Below, piece after piece: positions 49,557 to 58,342 of a DNA stretch of 64,000 nucleotides. The stretch covers positions 1 to 64,000 of the forward strand of contig JACPVJ010000144.1 of NCBI GenBank assembly GCA_016191785.1, written 5' to 3'. Numbering within the stretch: position 1 is the first letter of the stretch; each line of letters opens with the position of its first letter. The notes under the pieces are model-generated. The model was not told where the DNA came from. It did no database searches and saw only the letters and a list, made by a program, of their open reading frames with translations. The DNA is from Myxococcales bacterium (GTDB lineage Bacteria > Myxococcota_A > Polyangia > Polyangiales > Polyangiaceae). A program made the translations under genes and the position numbers.

Positions 49557-50618
49557 TCAGACCTCGAAGCTCTTGAGCCGGATCGCTGCCGGGTCGGCCA
49601 CGCCCAGCCCCAGCTCGCCGGCGGTCCGGATGTAGCGCGGCTCGCGCTTGCTGTCCTTCAGGCTCTTCAGGCCCTTGTCCTTGCGCAGCTGATCGACCAG
49701 CTGCCAGCCCACCGTGTCCATCGCCACCGGGTCGGTGGCGACGAGTACCGCACCGTACGGCAGGCGCGTCTTCGGATCCTTGTCGAGCGGGCCCTTGTCG
49801 TACATCACCTTGAACGCATCGGCGATGTGCAGGCGCACGCGACTGGTGACGATCGGGTGGTTGTAGAGCATGGCGATCTGCGGGCTCGCCAGGTGAGCGT
49901 GGTGGTCTTCCGGGTTGTTGATGGTGCCGTGGGTGATGTTCTTGAGCGCGCCGGTGTAGCCGCAGATCGAGTGATCTTTGACCTGCGTCATATCGATCAC
50001 CGCCGTCGCCTCGAGCAGCTGCCGACAGTACTTGGTGCCCACGCCCTGGTAGACCTTGAGCTCGCTCATCGGGTGGTCGTTGTTGTTGTGAGTGCCCGAC
50101 CTCACGCCCGGCGGCAGCTTGAAGTTCTTGACGTTCACCCGGCAGCCCGAGAGGTAAGAGGGGTACTGCTCGAAGACCATGATCTTGTCGGCGGGCACGC
50201 CGAGGGCCATCACCGCCTCGACCACCGGCAAGATCAGCTCGAAGTTCACCGCCATGGTGGCGCCCTTCTGACCGGCGATGCCGTTGGGCTTGATGGCGAC
50301 CACATCGTCTTTGCTGATGAACCGCTTCATCGCCTCGACCAGGTTCGACGCGCCGGTCAGCTCCATCATCGCCTTCTCGAGCAGGCGCTTGGCCACGTCG
50401 GCCTTGGGCCAGAGCAGGTTCGCCTGCAGCGTCGACTCCGCGCCGCCCCTGGCCGCCACCTTCACGACTCGACCGGGCGCGTCCATCGGCAAGAACCCGC
50501 CGGGACGCGTCGCGATCAGCGGCGGCGCCGCGGCTTGGGCCTGGACGTCACCGTCGAGGGTCACAGCACCAGCGAGAGCAGAGGCGCCCGCGAGGAGCGC
50601 ACGGCGGGTCAGGCTCAT
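49557..50618 (-). CDS. Exported DUF362 protein with Tat signal
   Basis: 353 residues. The N-terminus MSLTRRALLAGASALAG has the twin-arginine motif TRRALL followed by a hydrophobic stretch, so folded export by Tat. DUF362 core: DVVAIKPNGIAG, AVIDMTQVKDHSICGYTGALKNITHGTINNP, HIADAFKVMYDKGP and LVATDPVAMDTVGWQLVD. Tat export suggests a cofactor, possibly an Fe-S or metal cluster, but no CxxC cluster motif is seen. Its start overlaps the upstream gene's stop (ATGA). Confidence 0.8.
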   Translation of the reverse strand: MSLTRRALLAGASALAGAVTLDGDVQAQAAAPPLIATRPGGFLPMDAPGRVVKVAARGGAESTLQANLLWPKADVAKRLLEKAMMELTGASNLVEAMKRFISKDDVVAIKPNGIAGQKGATMAVNFELILPVVEAVMALGVPADKIMVFEQYPSYLSGCRVNVKNFKLPPGVRSGTHNNNDHPMSELKVYQGVGTKYCRQLLEATAVIDMTQVKDHSICGYTGALKNITHGTINNPEDHHAHLASPQIAMLYNHPIVTSRVRLHIADAFKVMYDKGPLDKDPKTRLPYGAVLVATDPVAMDTVGWQLVDQLRKDKGLKSLKDSKREPRYIRTAGELGLGVADPAAIRLKSFEV

Positions 50619-52099
50619 GCCTCTCCGCTATCACGCGGGCTTTCCTCGGGCAAACTGGCGGTCTCCGGCGTGTCGCCCCTTTCGACGGGCGTCTCGGACG
50701 CGGGCTCATCAGGTGGGCCCGCGGCGCGGAACACCAGCAGCCCTGCGGCCACGGCGATCAGCGAGAGCGCGCCCCACCCCCAGAGGACACGCCGGCGGTC
50801 GTCGGGGAACCGCGAAGCGATCTGCACGATGCCATCGCTGAAATCGCCACGCGGCGCCAGGGCCTCGTGCTGATCGCGGCGCTCTGCGACGCGCGTGCAG
50901 GGCTCGCCCTCCGGGAGCCGCGGGCCGTCGTACACCCCCCGGTAGACGTCGTCGGCGCTCGGCAGGTTGCCGTCGTGGTCGAGGCCGGTCTCGCACACCG
51001 GCCACGCGTCGACCAGCGACGAGCGGTAACGAGCCTGCTCGTAGGTGCGAGGGACCGCGTAGGCCAGCACCGCCAGGGCCGCGAGCAGAAAGACGGCGCG
51101 CGCTCCGTAGGGCGACGACGCCATCAGTTGGCGCAGGATCAGCGCGGTCCCGAGCGCACCGGCGGCGAACCAGAGCGCAACGGTCGGAGCTTGCGTCCCA
51201 GTCGCGCCGCGCACCGCCGCCGACAGCGCGCCCACCGAGGTCGAGGTCAGGAGCGCGTCCCAGGCGGGGAAGAGCGCGATCATGGCGAACACCAGGAGGG
51301 CCGCCGCGTTCCGGCTTCCGGTCCCCGCCCCCGTCGCTCGGGGAGGCCGGTGGTCGGGCTCGGACACTTCGGGCTCGGGCGCCTCGAGCTCGGCCGGCGG
51401 CGCCGACTCGACCGGCGCGCCGGCCGCCGCGCTGCGCACCCGCCGGGCCAGATCGACGAGCAAGAGGGCGAGCGCGATCTGGACCGCCAAGAGCGCGGTC
51501 CGGAGGGCCGTCGGCTGGGGACCGGTCGCCGACGTGAGCAGTCGATGCAGAGGAAACGCGGTGTCGATCAGAACGAAAGCGAAGCTCGCGCCGACCTCGG
51601 CGGGCGGCAGGCGGGCGCCGAGCGCAGCGGCCATGCGTGTGAGCGTCAGCCCCAGCGCGAAGAGGCCCGCGGCTCGCGCGACCGCCGCGAGAACCCACAG
51701 CTCGCGCGTCGAGATCGCCTCCGAGCTGCGGGCTCCCATGCCCAAGAGCAGCACCGAGCTGGCGAGGCCGACCAGGACGAACGAGAACATGGCCACCACC
51801 GCCGGGGTCACCGCCCGGGTGGAAGGCGGCACGCGCGTCACCCGCGCCAGGGCCACCACCAGCACCAGCGACACCAGCACGTAGAACAGCTGGTAGCCCG
51901 CGGACACGATCGTCATCACGACCAGCGCGGCCGGATCTTTGGCTGCAATCGCCGGGGCGATCTGCATGTTCTGCAGCTGCACCCCCACGCTCGCAAAGGT
52001 CAGGACCAGCCAGGCACCGATCAGCCACGAGAGGCCCGAGCGCACCGCCGACCAGCTCGCGGTGCGCTCGAGCTCTCGCCGTCCGCGCGCAGTGACCAT
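50615..52099 (-). CDS. Multi-pass membrane protein, unknown family
   Basis: 494 residues. About eight to ten hydrophobic helices (for example FYVLVSLVLVVALARV, FSFVLVGLASSVLLLGMG, LLAVQIALALLLVDLARRV, LLAALAVLAYAVP) with a Pro/Glu-rich cytoplasmic loop near the middle and a soluble C-terminal stretch. It has no recognisable transporter or enzyme signature. It precedes the Tat-DUF362 gene by a four-base overlap, so the pair probably forms a functional membrane unit. Confidence 0.65.
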   Translation of the reverse strand: MVTARGRRELERTASWSAVRSGLSWLIGAWLVLTFASVGVQLQNMQIAPAIAAKDPAALVVMTIVSAGYQLFYVLVSLVLVVALARVTRVPPSTRAVTPAVVAMFSFVLVGLASSVLLLGMGARSSEAISTRELWVLAAVARAAGLFALGLTLTRMAAALGARLPPAEVGASFAFVLIDTAFPLHRLLTSATGPQPTALRTALLAVQIALALLLVDLARRVRSAAAGAPVESAPPAELEAPEPEVSEPDHRPPRATGAGTGSRNAAALLVFAMIALFPAWDALLTSTSVGALSAAVRGATGTQAPTVALWFAAGALGTALILRQLMASSPYGARAVFLLAALAVLAYAVPRTYEQARYRSSLVDAWPVCETGLDHDGNLPSADDVYRGVYDGPRLPEGEPCTRVAERRDQHEALAPRGDFSDGIVQIASRFPDDRRRVLWGWGALSLIAVAAGLLVFRAAGPPDEPASETPVERGDTPETASLPEESPRDSGEA

Positions 52100-52272
52100 G
52101 ACGCTGGCATCATGGCCGAGGTCCGGTGGCGATCGCCATGGCGAAGCGTGGGTTCGCCAGCCCGCGCGGCCGGGCACGAGGGCGTTTTCCCCTGCTCTTG
52201 CCCTGGCACGGCCTTCGCAAACCTCGCGCTCGAGGCCACGGCAGGTCGCCGGAGCCATGGAGGAGACGGAAC

Positions 52273-52509
52273 ATGCAAGACGGAAAACTGAAGGTCGCTT
52301 ACGTCATCACTCAACGCAACGGGAAGAACCACTGGACGCGCATCGGCGTCGGGTTCGTGAACCGTGACGGGTCGATCAACATCAAGCTCGAGGCCGTGCC
52401 CGTCTCGGGCGAGCTCCAGATCCGGGATCAGGTCCCGCGCGAGAGCAACCTCACGCTGCTCGGGCGCGACAGCACCAAGAACGGCCAGGCCGTAGCCGAG
52501 CTGGGGTGA
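52273..52509 (+). CDS. Small conserved-looking protein
   Basis: 78 residues. AGGAGACGGAAC ribosome site eight bases ahead of ATG. The pattern KVAYVITQRNGKNHWTRIGVGFVNRDGSINIKLEAVP is a beta-barrel-like small protein with a short charged end. I do not recognise the family. Its stop overlaps the next gene start (GTGA). Confidence 0.6.
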   Translation: MQDGKLKVAYVITQRNGKNHWTRIGVGFVNRDGSINIKLEAVPVSGELQIRDQVPRESNLTLLGRDSTKNGQAVAELG

Positions 52510-53039
52510 CGGTCATGGCGACCCCGGAACACGAGACAGCTGCCAGCGCCCGGAGCCCCTGGTTCCCCGTGGCGCTGAAGGTCGCCGGCATCGCGGCGCT
52601 CATGACCGGGCTCGCTGGCATCGGCGCGGCGTCGATGATCCTGGGCGACGGCGGCGTGGCCGTTGCCCGGGGTGCCGCTCCGAGCGCGGCCAGCGCCGAA
52701 CCCGAGCCCGAACCGCCGACTCCGGCGCGCGTCGCAGCCGATCGGGCGCGAGCCCCGAGCGCGGCCGTGACCGCCGACGGCAAGGTGATCTTGAACCTGG
52801 CGGAGGCGGACGACCTCCGTCGCCTCCCCGGGGTCGGCAAGCGTCGCGCCGAGGCGATCATCGAGCTGCGCGGGCGGCTCAAGCGCTTCCGGCGGGTGTC
52901 GGACCTCTTGCGCGTCCGCGGTCTGGGCGTGCGCGCGCTCCGGCGCATCACTCCGCTGGTGGTGCTCGACCCGCCGCCGAACGGGGTGGACGCGGGCGCG
53001 GACGCGGGCGGCGGCGCCGACGCCGGCGGTGGACGGTAG
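52506..53039 (+). CDS. ComEA-like helix-hairpin-helix protein with one membrane segment
   Basis: 177 residues. One hydrophobic segment near the N-terminus (VALKVAGIAALMTGLAGIGAASMIL) with no cleavage site, so it is membrane-anchored. A Pro/Ala linker (about 55-90) precedes a helix-hairpin-helix domain: LNLAEADDLRRLPGVGKRRAEAIIELRG and VSDLLRVRGLGVRALRRITPL. That is the double HhH typical of the ComEA DNA receptor family, although a short Gly/Asp tail ends the protein. Suggests DNA binding at the cell surface, for uptake or another role. GTG 52506 or ATG 52515 are the possible starts. Confidence 0.78.
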   Translation: MTVMATPEHETAASARSPWFPVALKVAGIAALMTGLAGIGAASMILGDGGVAVARGAAPSAASAEPEPEPPTPARVAADRARAPSAAVTADGKVILNLAEADDLRRLPGVGKRRAEAIIELRGRLKRFRRVSDLLRVRGLGVRALRRITPLVVLDPPPNGVDAGADAGGGADAGGGR

Positions 53040-53293
53040 TCCCCATCTGGAATAGAGAGCCGAAAATCCCCACCCGGCGCCGACACCGCTTCGATCGCCC
53101 GATTGCGCTCGCCGCGATCGGTGTCGGTGCCTGCGCCGGCCAACCCGCCCCCGCCGAGGGGCCCGATCCGGCGCGGGCGGGGCCGGGCGCGCCGCCCCCT
53201 CTGCCGGCGGTCGACGCCGGCCCACCGCCCGCTACCGATGGCGGGGGCGGCGCCGCGGGCGACGCGGCGGCCAGCACACGCTGCCCGTCCGAC

Positions 53294-53968
53294 ATGCTGC
53301 ACGTCGCCCGCGACTTCTGCACCAAGGTCGATCGGCAGTGTCTGAAGAGCGAGTACGACAAGGCGAACCACATCACCATCTGCCACCGGTTCAAGCCCGG
53401 CAGCACCCAGTGCGTCGGCCCGCGCTCGGCCCTCGACTTCTGCATCGATCGCTACGAGTACCCGAACGAGAAAGGGGCGCACCCGCCGGTGATGGTCAGC
53501 TTCTACGACGCGAGTGGCCTGTGCGCGGCGAAGGGCAAGCGCCTCTGTTACGAGAGCGAGTGGACGGCGGCGTGCGAAGGCCCCGAACAGCTGCCCTTCC
53601 CCTACGGCTGGGAGCGCTCGGCCGAGAAGTGCAATTTCGACAACGCCTGGGTCGACCCGAGCTTGAAGAAGATATACTCCGACGATCCGAGCGTGCGCGA
53701 TGCCGAGCTCGCTCGGCTCGATCGCAGCGTGCCGAGCGGTGAGAAGGCGGGCTGCGTCAGCGGCGACGGCGTGCACGACCTGACCGGCAACGTGGACGAG
53801 TGGGTGCTGGCCGATCGAGACCGCCCCGAGGAGAAGGGTCGCTTCACCGCCTTGAAGGGCGGCGCGTGGGGACACGTCCGCAACGCCTGTCGACCGGTGA
53901 CGACCAGTCACGAGCCCGAGTTCACGTACTACTTCGTCAGCTTTCGCTGCTGCCGCGATCCAGGGTGA
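53294..53968 (+). CDS. Sulfatase-modifying-factor (SUMF1/FGE-like) domain lipoprotein
   Basis: At least 224 residues. FGE-type C-type-lectin-like fold: [83 protein letters not shown]. Many cysteines and an exported context point to disulphide bonds rather than formylglycine-generating activity; the usual copper-binding active-site Cys pair is not obvious. Upstream in the same frame (53066-53293) lies a plausible lipoprotein signal (RPIALAAIGVGAC), but it has no ATG, GTG or TTG start before 53294. So 53294 is given as the safe start and the true gene may be longer. Its 3' end overlaps the convergent hisG end by 32 bases. Confidence 0.72.
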   Translation: MLHVARDFCTKVDRQCLKSEYDKANHITICHRFKPGSTQCVGPRSALDFCIDRYEYPNEKGAHPPVMVSFYDASGLCAAKGKRLCYESEWTAACEGPEQLPFPYGWERSAEKCNFDNAWVDPSLKKIYSDDPSVRDAELARLDRSVPSGEKAGCVSGDGVHDLTGNVDEWVLADRDRPEEKGRFTALKGGAWGHVRNACRPVTTSHEPEFTYYFVSFRCCRDPG

Positions 53969-54577
53969 CCGCCGCGCCGAGCGCCCGGAGCAGCGGCTCG
54001 ATCGCCGCGCGCCGCAGCTTGAACTGCGCGCGATTGGCGACCAGCAGGCTGGAGACTTCGGCGACGACCTCGCGCTCTTCCAGGTCGTTCTCGACCAGCG
54101 TCGTCCCGGTCTCGACCAGATCGACGATCAGGTGAGCGAGGCCCACCAGCGGCGCGAGCTCGACCGACCCCTGCACGTAGATGATCTCGGCCTGGACCCC
54201 CGCCTTTGCGAAATGCGCCGCCGCGGTGTGCGCATACTTGGTGGCCACCCGCGGCACGGCAGGTATCTCGGCGCCCCGGGGCGCGGCGACCACCATGCGA
54301 CAGCGGCCGATGCCGAGATCGAGCGGCTGGTAGAGGTCGTAGCGGCGCTCGAACAGAACGTCGCGCCCGCTCACCCCCAGGTCGGCCGCGCCGAACTCGA
54401 CATAGGTGGGCACGTCGTCCGGTTTGAGCAACAAGAACCTGAGTGAGCCGTCGGCGCTATCTCGCACCAGCCGGCGGTCGTCCGCCAAGATGCACGAGGC
54501 GTCGATCGACGCACGAGCGAACAGCGCCGCCAGCTGCTTGGTGACGCGACCCTTGGGGATCGCGACGGTGAGCGGTC

Positions 54578-54581
<4 letters not shown>
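53937..54581 (-). CDS. hisG: ATP phosphoribosyltransferase, short form
   Basis: 214 residues. First enzyme of histidine biosynthesis; it joins ATP and PRPP. Signature [27 protein letters not shown], and [13 protein letters not shown] for the PRPP site. The length is that of the short HisG(S), which needs the HisZ regulatory subunit; no hisZ is in the window. GTG start overlaps the murA stop by four bases, so the two are one operon. Its end overlaps the opposite SUMF-like gene. Confidence 0.92.
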
Positions 54582-55846
<1,265 letters not shown>

Positions 55847-55943
55847 GACTGCGTCGTCGCCTACGCTCGGCACGCCGAAAGGGCAAGGAAAAAGCCCGCG
55901 GGTCAGTCGCCCGAATCCGCGCTACGCTCGGTCGCCGCTGGCC

Positions 55944-58295
55944 ATGAGCCAAGACGAACCGCGCGACCTCGACTCCACCATGGGCATGACGCCCTGGTCG
56001 ACGCCATCCGCGTCCGGCGAGCACGTGATCTTGAGCGGGCGCTACGAGATCCGCGGGCTGCTCGGCTCGGGCGGCATGGGCAGCGTGTACCGCGCGTTCG
56101 ATCGGGAGCTCGAAGAGCTGGTCGCGCTCAAGACGCTGCGCTCGGACGCCGTGTCTTCGCCGCGCACGCTCGAGCGTTTTCGTCGCGAGGTGAAGCTGGC
56201 ACGGCGGGTCACGCACCCCAACGTCGCCCGAACCTTCGACATCGGCGAGGACGGCAGCGAGAAGTTTCTCACGATGGAGTACGTGGAGGGCGAGTCCCTG
56301 GCGGCGCTGCTCGCCCGCGAGGGGCGACTGCCGCCCGCGCGAGCCACCAGCATCGCCCTCGCGGTGTGCGCGGGGCTCGCTGCAGCCCACGGCGCCGGCG
56401 TCGTGCACCGGGACCTGAAGCCAGAGAACGTACTGATCGAGACGTCGGGGCGGGTGGTGATCACCGACTTCGGCATCGCTTGCGCGCGGGTCGATGCAGC
56501 CGACAGCCGCGCCACTGCTGGCGCGGTGGTGGGCACGCCCGCCTACATGGCCCCCGAGCAGGTCGAGGCGCAGCCGGACATCGACGCCCGCGCCGACATC
56601 TACGCTCTCGGGATCTTGCTCTACGAAATGCTCACCGGCGCGATGCCGTTCACGGGAACCTCGCCCTATGCCATCGCTTCCGCGCGGCTCACGCTGGACG
56701 CGCCGGATCCGCGTCACGTTCGCGCTGACCTGCCCGACGCCCTCTGCCGCGTGGTGATGCGGTGCATGGCGCGGCACCGCCACGAACGCTATGCCAAGGT
56801 CGAGCTGGTCTCGGCAGACCTCAGCGCCGGCGCCCCCACGCAGTACGACGAGCTGCACGTCTCGCGTCCCTCGGGGGCGTGGCGGCCCCCGAACCCCGCG
56901 GCCGCCACGAGGCCCGGCGACAAGACCGTGGCGGTGCTGCCGTTCCGAAACGCCGGACCGCCCGAGGACGAGTACCTGGCCGACGGCCTGACCGAAGATC
57001 TGATCGACACCCTCAGCATGTCGCCGGGGCTCAAGGTGCGCCCGCGATCCAGCGTGCTCGGCCTGGTCGGCAAGGACCCACGCGAGGTCGGCGGCGCCCT
57101 CGGCGTACAGGTGGTGGTCGACGGCTCGGTGCGGCGCGCGGGCGGCGCGCTCCGGATCTCGACGCGGCTGATCGGTGTTTCCGACGGTTTTCAGCTCTGG
57201 GCGAAGCGCTTCGATCGTCCCGCAGCCGACGCGCTGGTGATCAGCGACGAGGCGGCCCACGCCATCGCCGCGGCGCTCGGCGTGGACCCCGCCGCGCGAC
57301 TACGCGAAGCGCCCAGCGACGCCAGCGCCGTGGACCTCTACCTGCGCGGCAAGCACGAGCTGCGGCGGATCTGGCGCGAGCCGGTACGGCGCGCGGTCGA
57401 GCTGTTCGAGCAGGCGCATCGCCGGGCGCCCGGGGACGCGACCCTGCTCGGCGCGTACGCCCGGGCCCGGGCACGGCTCTGGTACTACGACGGCGGCGCG
57501 GCCGAAGCGCGCGAGGCGCGTGAGCTGGCCGAACGCGCGCTGACCCTGGCGCCGGACCGAGGCGAGAGCTGGCTCGCGCTGGCCTCGGTCCGGTGGGTCG
57601 AGCAAGACGTCGCCGCCGCGGCGCAGCTCTTGGCGCAAGCGCTCCGTCGCTCGCCGCAGCTGGCGGAAGCCCACGAGCTGTGGGCCGAGGTCGCCCTCGA
57701 GGCCCACGACCCCGCCGAGGCGCTGGCGCGCTACCGCGTCGCGCTGGCGCTCGATCCCGATCTGCGCTGTCGCTATCACATGGCGCGGCTCCACGCTTAC
57801 GCCGGGCGCTGGGGCGAGGTCGACGCGCTCGAGAGCGTTCCCGCCGAAGACGAGCAGACCCGGACGTTGCAGGTCGCGTCCCGCGTGAGGCTCGCGCTCT
57901 GGAGCCCCGACGCCAAGCAGCGCATCGGGGACATCACCCCGCCCGAGTCGGCCGAGGACTTGCTTCCTGTGCAGTACGCACGGGCAGGCCTCTCGGTGAT
58001 CGCCACGGGCACCGTGTCGAGCGAGGTCCGCGCGTTCATGGACGCTCAGTTCGCTCAGCGCGACCAAGCGCCGCGCCTCGCGACGTTCAAGCACATGCTG
58101 GCCACCGAGTTGAACGCCTTCGTGGGCGACCCGCCGGCCGCGCTGCGCCAGCTCGAGTCGGCGGTGAGCGCGGGGCTCACGGACCAGAACTGGGTCGAGC
58201 GCTGCCCGGTCCTCGGACCCTTGGCCAAGCGGGCCGAATTCGAGCGCCTTTCGGCCGTGGTCCGCGAACGGGCCGAGCGAGTGCGCGCTGCCTGA
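55944..58295 (+). CDS. Ser/Thr protein kinase with TolB-like and TPR C-terminal region
   Basis: 783 residues. Kinase domain about 35-290: GSGGMGSVYRAFD, VALKTL, HRDLKPENV, TDFGIA and GTPAYMAPEQ; all residues intact. After it, about 325-450 is the TolB-like / FlgO-type domain (KTVAVLPFRNAGPPEDEYLADGLTEDL, VVVDGSVRRAGGALRISTRL). From about 460 there are TPR-like repeats (AVELFEQAHRRAPGDATLLGAYARARARL, ELAERALTLAPDRGESWLALASV). No membrane helix. It is divergent from murA with 97 bases between. Common architecture in actinomycete and myxobacterial signalling kinases. Confidence 0.88.
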   Translation: MSQDEPRDLDSTMGMTPWSTPSASGEHVILSGRYEIRGLLGSGGMGSVYRAFDRELEELVALKTLRSDAVSSPRTLERFRREVKLARRVTHPNVARTFDIGEDGSEKFLTMEYVEGESLAALLAREGRLPPARATSIALAVCAGLAAAHGAGVVHRDLKPENVLIETSGRVVITDFGIACARVDAADSRATAGAVVGTPAYMAPEQVEAQPDIDARADIYALGILLYEMLTGAMPFTGTSPYAIASARLTLDAPDPRHVRADLPDALCRVVMRCMARHRHERYAKVELVSADLSAGAPTQYDELHVSRPSGAWRPPNPAAATRPGDKTVAVLPFRNAGPPEDEYLADGLTEDLIDTLSMSPGLKVRPRSSVLGLVGKDPREVGGALGVQVVVDGSVRRAGGALRISTRLIGVSDGFQLWAKRFDRPAADALVISDEAAHAIAAALGVDPAARLREAPSDASAVDLYLRGKHELRRIWREPVRRAVELFEQAHRRAPGDATLLGAYARARARLWYYDGGAAEAREARELAERALTLAPDRGESWLALASVRWVEQDVAAAAQLLAQALRRSPQLAEAHELWAEVALEAHDPAEALARYRVALALDPDLRCRYHMARLHAYAGRWGEVDALESVPAEDEQTRTLQVASRVRLALWSPDAKQRIGDITPPESAEDLLPVQYARAGLSVIATGTVSSEVRAFMDAQFAQRDQAPRLATFKHMLATELNAFVGDPPAALRQLESAVSAGLTDQNWVERCPVLGPLAKRAEFERLSAVVRERAERVRAA

Positions 58296-58306
58296 TTTTT
58301 TCTTTC

Positions 58307-58323
58307 GGCCTCCGGCGGAGGCC
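58307..58323. other. Leader hairpin before the TSP3 outer-membrane protein gene
   Basis: GGCCTCC-GGC-GGAGGCC, preceded by a T-rich run (58295-58305). The T-run is on the wrong side for a plus-strand terminator, so it is more likely an mRNA leader structure. Confidence 0.4.
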
Positions 58324-58342
58324 GAGACTAGTCTTGCCGACC

